Positions 61,021 to 64,000 of a stretch of DNA of 64,000 nt are shown in pieces. A program made the position numbers and the translations under genes. The stretch covers positions 28,353,890-28,417,889 of the forward strand of contig OY829328.1 of the NCBI GenBank assembly GCA_963691655.1, given 5' to 3'. This DNA is from Toxonevra muliebris. Lineage: Eukaryota > Arthropoda > Insecta > Diptera > Pallopteridae. The notes beneath the pieces were generated by a model. The model was not told where the DNA came from and made no database searches. It worked only from the letters and a program-made list of their open reading frames with translations. How positions within the stretch are numbered: the stretch's first letter is position 1; the number at the start of each line of letters is the position of its first letter.

Positions 61021-62323
61021 AAATGTTTTCTAACAATTTTCTAATAAACAACATAGTTTCACTTCTACTGCGAGTGCTTGCAGACACATAATTTTTTATA
61101 GTATTTTTTTTTTTTATAGATTTTCGGTCAATATCACCGATCTGAAATTTCTACAGAGATGAAAACAGTTTTTCTAGATTCAGAAAAAAAAAACCCTACA
61201 GAAGACACTTATTCCATTTAAACCGGTTCATTTCGGCTCATTTAAGGTTTTTGTCATCGAATCCCAGAATATCAAAATTTTTGAAAATTTCAAATGAGAA
61301 AGATCTACGGTATGAAATCTGCGAAACCGCAGGTATTCTTGGCAATTAAATGGTCGAATGGTCTATAGAAGAACTTACTATACGGCGTATATTTTTGGGG
61401 CAGAATTTCATGTCGATTACAAAACAATTACTCCCGCAAATTTAACAATTTTCATGCATGCATGTTGAAAAAACAAAGAAAAAAACGGATTTTTCTTTTA
61501 ATTTTTCATCTATTCAAAGTTGAATTGGAACCCTTTTTAAATTTTTGGCCATTTGAGTTAAAGTTTCGTAGAACAAAGAAAATAATATATCGCAAAATTT
61601 ATTGCCACAAACACAAACAAGCTGGTTTTTGAGAGGTCGAACTTGAACGAAATGGATAAAATTCTTGACTAAAGTACAACACGAAACTAAGATTATATAA
61701 AACAAATAAATACTTAAATTTCAAAAAGTTTGGGTTATTCCGAAAACCACGGAAATATGTCTTTTCAATTCCGGTATTTTTTTAGCCTGATTTTCTAGCA
61801 AATTCCGGGATCCGCTTGATTGACATTGGTACATATATTTGTCAAATACGTGCATATATATAAAGAAAGATTACCGGATAAAGAGAAACCAGAAGATTCT
61901 ATTAAATACGTGCGTGAAATTTTAAGACTCTTCGTCTAAATTTTGTCTAAAGTTAGCACCCAAAAAACAATTTTTTTTTATATTTGAGCACTTCACAAGC
62001 AGCTTTATAGAATACATGTTCATCTAATAATCTTTGTTTTTACTTGAGTATGTACTGAAATATATCTTTTATGTACCCTCAAAATAACATACATCACTTT
62101 TGCAGGCAACATGTTTATTAAATGAAGTTGTATATTATGACTTACATCAAATTTATGACGGACGCATTTTAGGAAATCGTGAGTTTTGTATTAAAAATAG
62201 CATTAGTTATAGAGTTTTTTATTCAAAATATAATAAAAACATTTTTAAAATTATTTTTAAACTCTTAAATTCAATTTTTCTAAGCAAAATTTTATAGCAA
62301 ACCTCAAAAATATTTATTTGTTA
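61021..62323. other. AT-rich spacer
   Basis: Nothing gene-like. Short frames at 61514-61705 (minus) and 62100-62297 (plus) have no recognised domain. Confidence 0.5.
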
Positions 62324-63661
62324 GGGTAAAGTGAGGTACCTTTGACACCGGGGCACATTTGAGTTTGCCATTTTCAGTGTATACACGCCTTAAATGCCAA
62401 ATTACAGTTACAAATGTGAATTAATTGTAACTGTTTTTTAAAAAAGAGTAACAAAATTTGATAGCACTGCTCATGGCGAAATTATAACAGGTGATAGCAG
62501 CGTCAGCTCTGTCTTCTTCTTTTCGAATTTTTTTTAAATGAAGATAATCTTAACTGTCAAAATTTTTGTTTTTTTTCCATGCATTTGTTCTTGTGCTTTT
62601 GACAATTACGATTTTTAGCACTAACAAAGCAGCGTGTTGTTATTGTTACGTTGCACTTGTTGTATTGCTGCTACCACCATGTTAAATCCGCCTTGGCACT
62701 GCTCATTAATGTTAACAAAATAAAACTGTGTTTTGTGAAAATAAAGCAAGATAAATTGAAAAAGAAGAAAAAATGATCAAGAGGATTTGGGGCACATTTG
62801 ACTTTTAGCAAAAGGGCACATTTAACAAATATCAAATGTCCCTCACATTGCAGATTGACGTATTAACAATATACAATTGTTATATTTTCGGTTTATACAT
62901 TTTTAAAGATATGGTACGTAGCTACATAAAAAAGACAAATCGAGCGAAATTGATGAAGCGAAAGTGAAGAGAGCCATCACAGATATTAGAACATGAAACG
63001 GCGACATCAGCTTCCGAAAAATATAGGGTAAAGAGGACAAAATTTAAGGTCCTTTACAATAAATCTTGGAGTCGTACCCCTTTTGCAACCCAACCCACGT
63101 TTTTCCTGTAGTATGATATTTCCTTGCGCGAAATTTCAGCACTGCACCGTAAATGATTCTAGATTTATACTCAAAAAAGCATATAGTTTGTATGGGAGGT
63201 GCCACAACCACTTGTAATTTTGAACTCAGACATTTTAAATGAAAATTTTGCTTAATAAAGATCAAATAATAATAATAATAATAATAAGAGTCAGAACAGA
63301 AAAATAAAATAATGCTAATAAAATAACAATGCATCATTGTACATATTTGTGTCATTGCACAAAGGCTTCAGTGTTATTTCGAAATATATACAAATGTTTT
63401 AATTTTTATACATATTTATAGACGAATGACAAATTTATTAGCCTTTGTCAAATGTGCCCCTTGTAAAGTCAATTGTGCCCCGTACTTGGGGCACTTTTGT
63501 CAAAATGGGTATTTTGGAAAAAGTCCAAAAAAAATAGTGATGCAGCTTTGATCTAAAAAAAATCAATGTTTTAAAAACAGTAACATCTTTTAAAATCTAT
63601 CAATAATTTTCGGAATTACAGGCTTTTGAAAATTAAGTGTCAAAGGTACCCCACTTTACCC
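62324..63661 (+). mobile_element. pogo-like DNA transposon remnant, GGGTAAAGTG ends
   Basis: The ends GGGTAAAGTGAGGTACCTTT and GGGTAAAGTGGGGTACCTTT (inward from the right) match at 24 of 25 positions through GACAC. TA lies next to the left end and three bases beyond the right end, so the target duplication is uncertain. At 62911 a plus-strand frame MVRSYIKKTNRAK continues after a one-base shift as DEAKVKRAITDI, which looks like the start of a pogo/Tigger-type transposase. The rest of the transposase is deleted. GGGGCACATTTGA and GGGCACATTT words recur inside both ends as subterminal repeats. Confidence 0.75.
63050..63215 (+). repeat. GGTGCCAC dispersed-repeat module nested in the pogo-like element
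   Basis: GAAATTTCAGCACTGCACCG, TAAATGATTCTAGATTTATA and TTGTATGGGAGGTGCCAC follow the order of the segment at 14560-14660. It interrupts the interior of the 62324-63661 element. An (ATA/AAT)n run lies just after it at about 63267-63287. Confidence 0.65.
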
Positions 63662-64000
63662 AACTAGTCTTCTATCATTTCTTTGTTATGGTTCCCACTA
63701 TCATATTTTACCACGCGTTTCTTTCTACAACCATAACCTTCTTGATCAGTGACTTACACCACATAACACTATCGCCATTCTGTTCTATCATTCAACATCT
63801 ACCGGCAAACAGTTGAACATAGACTTACAAAACTTTGAAAACCCGAATTTAAAAAAAGGACTTACACCACTTTTGCACGCAACGGCTCATTTATAAATTT
63901 ATTCGATATTGTTTAGTTTCGCTCCAAGTGATACCTTTTTTTTTATAATTGCATACTTCTAGGAGCCAGGAAAAAAATCACTTAACACTTAATAGAATTT
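63662..64000. other. AT-rich spacer to the end of the window
   Basis: No gene or repeat recognised. Confidence 0.5.

Overview
This looks like nuclear DNA from an insect, most likely a higher fly (Diptera: Brachycera). The window is very AT-rich. Its one clear host gene is split by GT-AG introns, and nearly everything else that can be identified is eukaryotic transposon debris: an R1-type non-LTR retrotransposon, a mariner, pogo-like, hAT-like and Harbinger-like elements, MITEs and a tRNA-derived SINE. Short AC/TG, TA and ACATAC tracts are also typical of fly intergenic DNA. A tephritid-like fly is my guess from the repeat flavour; it is not proven by the sequence. No rRNA gene, functional tRNA gene, CRISPR array or bacterial-style operon was seen.

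Layout. 1-16 kb: AT-rich spacer with a young, 5'-truncated R1-like retrotransposon (663-2136, minus, 14-bp target duplication, poly(A)), an old hAT-like element (6786-8015) followed by a purine-rich tract, and a 1.8-kb composite dispersed repeat (12978-14785). 16.2-21.7 kb: a four-exon minus-strand gene for a 181-residue four-pass membrane protein of LAPTM/DUF7027 type ending in a PPSY motif. Its 4.7-kb second intron holds a pogo-like element and a tRNA-Glu-derived SINE with a perfect 12-bp target duplication. 21.7-33.5 kb: spacer with several MITEs, an inverted pair of fragments from an arthropod repeat-gene family (26.4-27.2 kb) and a near-perfect hairpin (29058-29291). 33.5-37.1 kb: a 2.7-kb TIR element with foldback elements inside it, then a relative of the intronic pogo-like element. 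40.9-46.8 kb: two dead reverse-transcriptase pseudogenes; the second sits in one arm of a 4.2-kb long-TIR element whose other arm abuts a Harbinger-type MITE. 55-57 kb: a 19-bp minisatellite and a promoter-like TATA/initiator pair split by a hAT MITE. 59-61 kb: a tandemly duplicated repeat split by a dead mariner. 62.3-63.7 kb: a second pogo-like remnant.

Apart from the LAPTM-like gene, no coding sequence can be defended as a host gene. The other longer open frames are low-complexity or AT-driven, or belong to transposons. No new multi-gene system was found. The most interesting material is the nested transposon architecture, where one insertion dates another, and the promoter split by a MITE.
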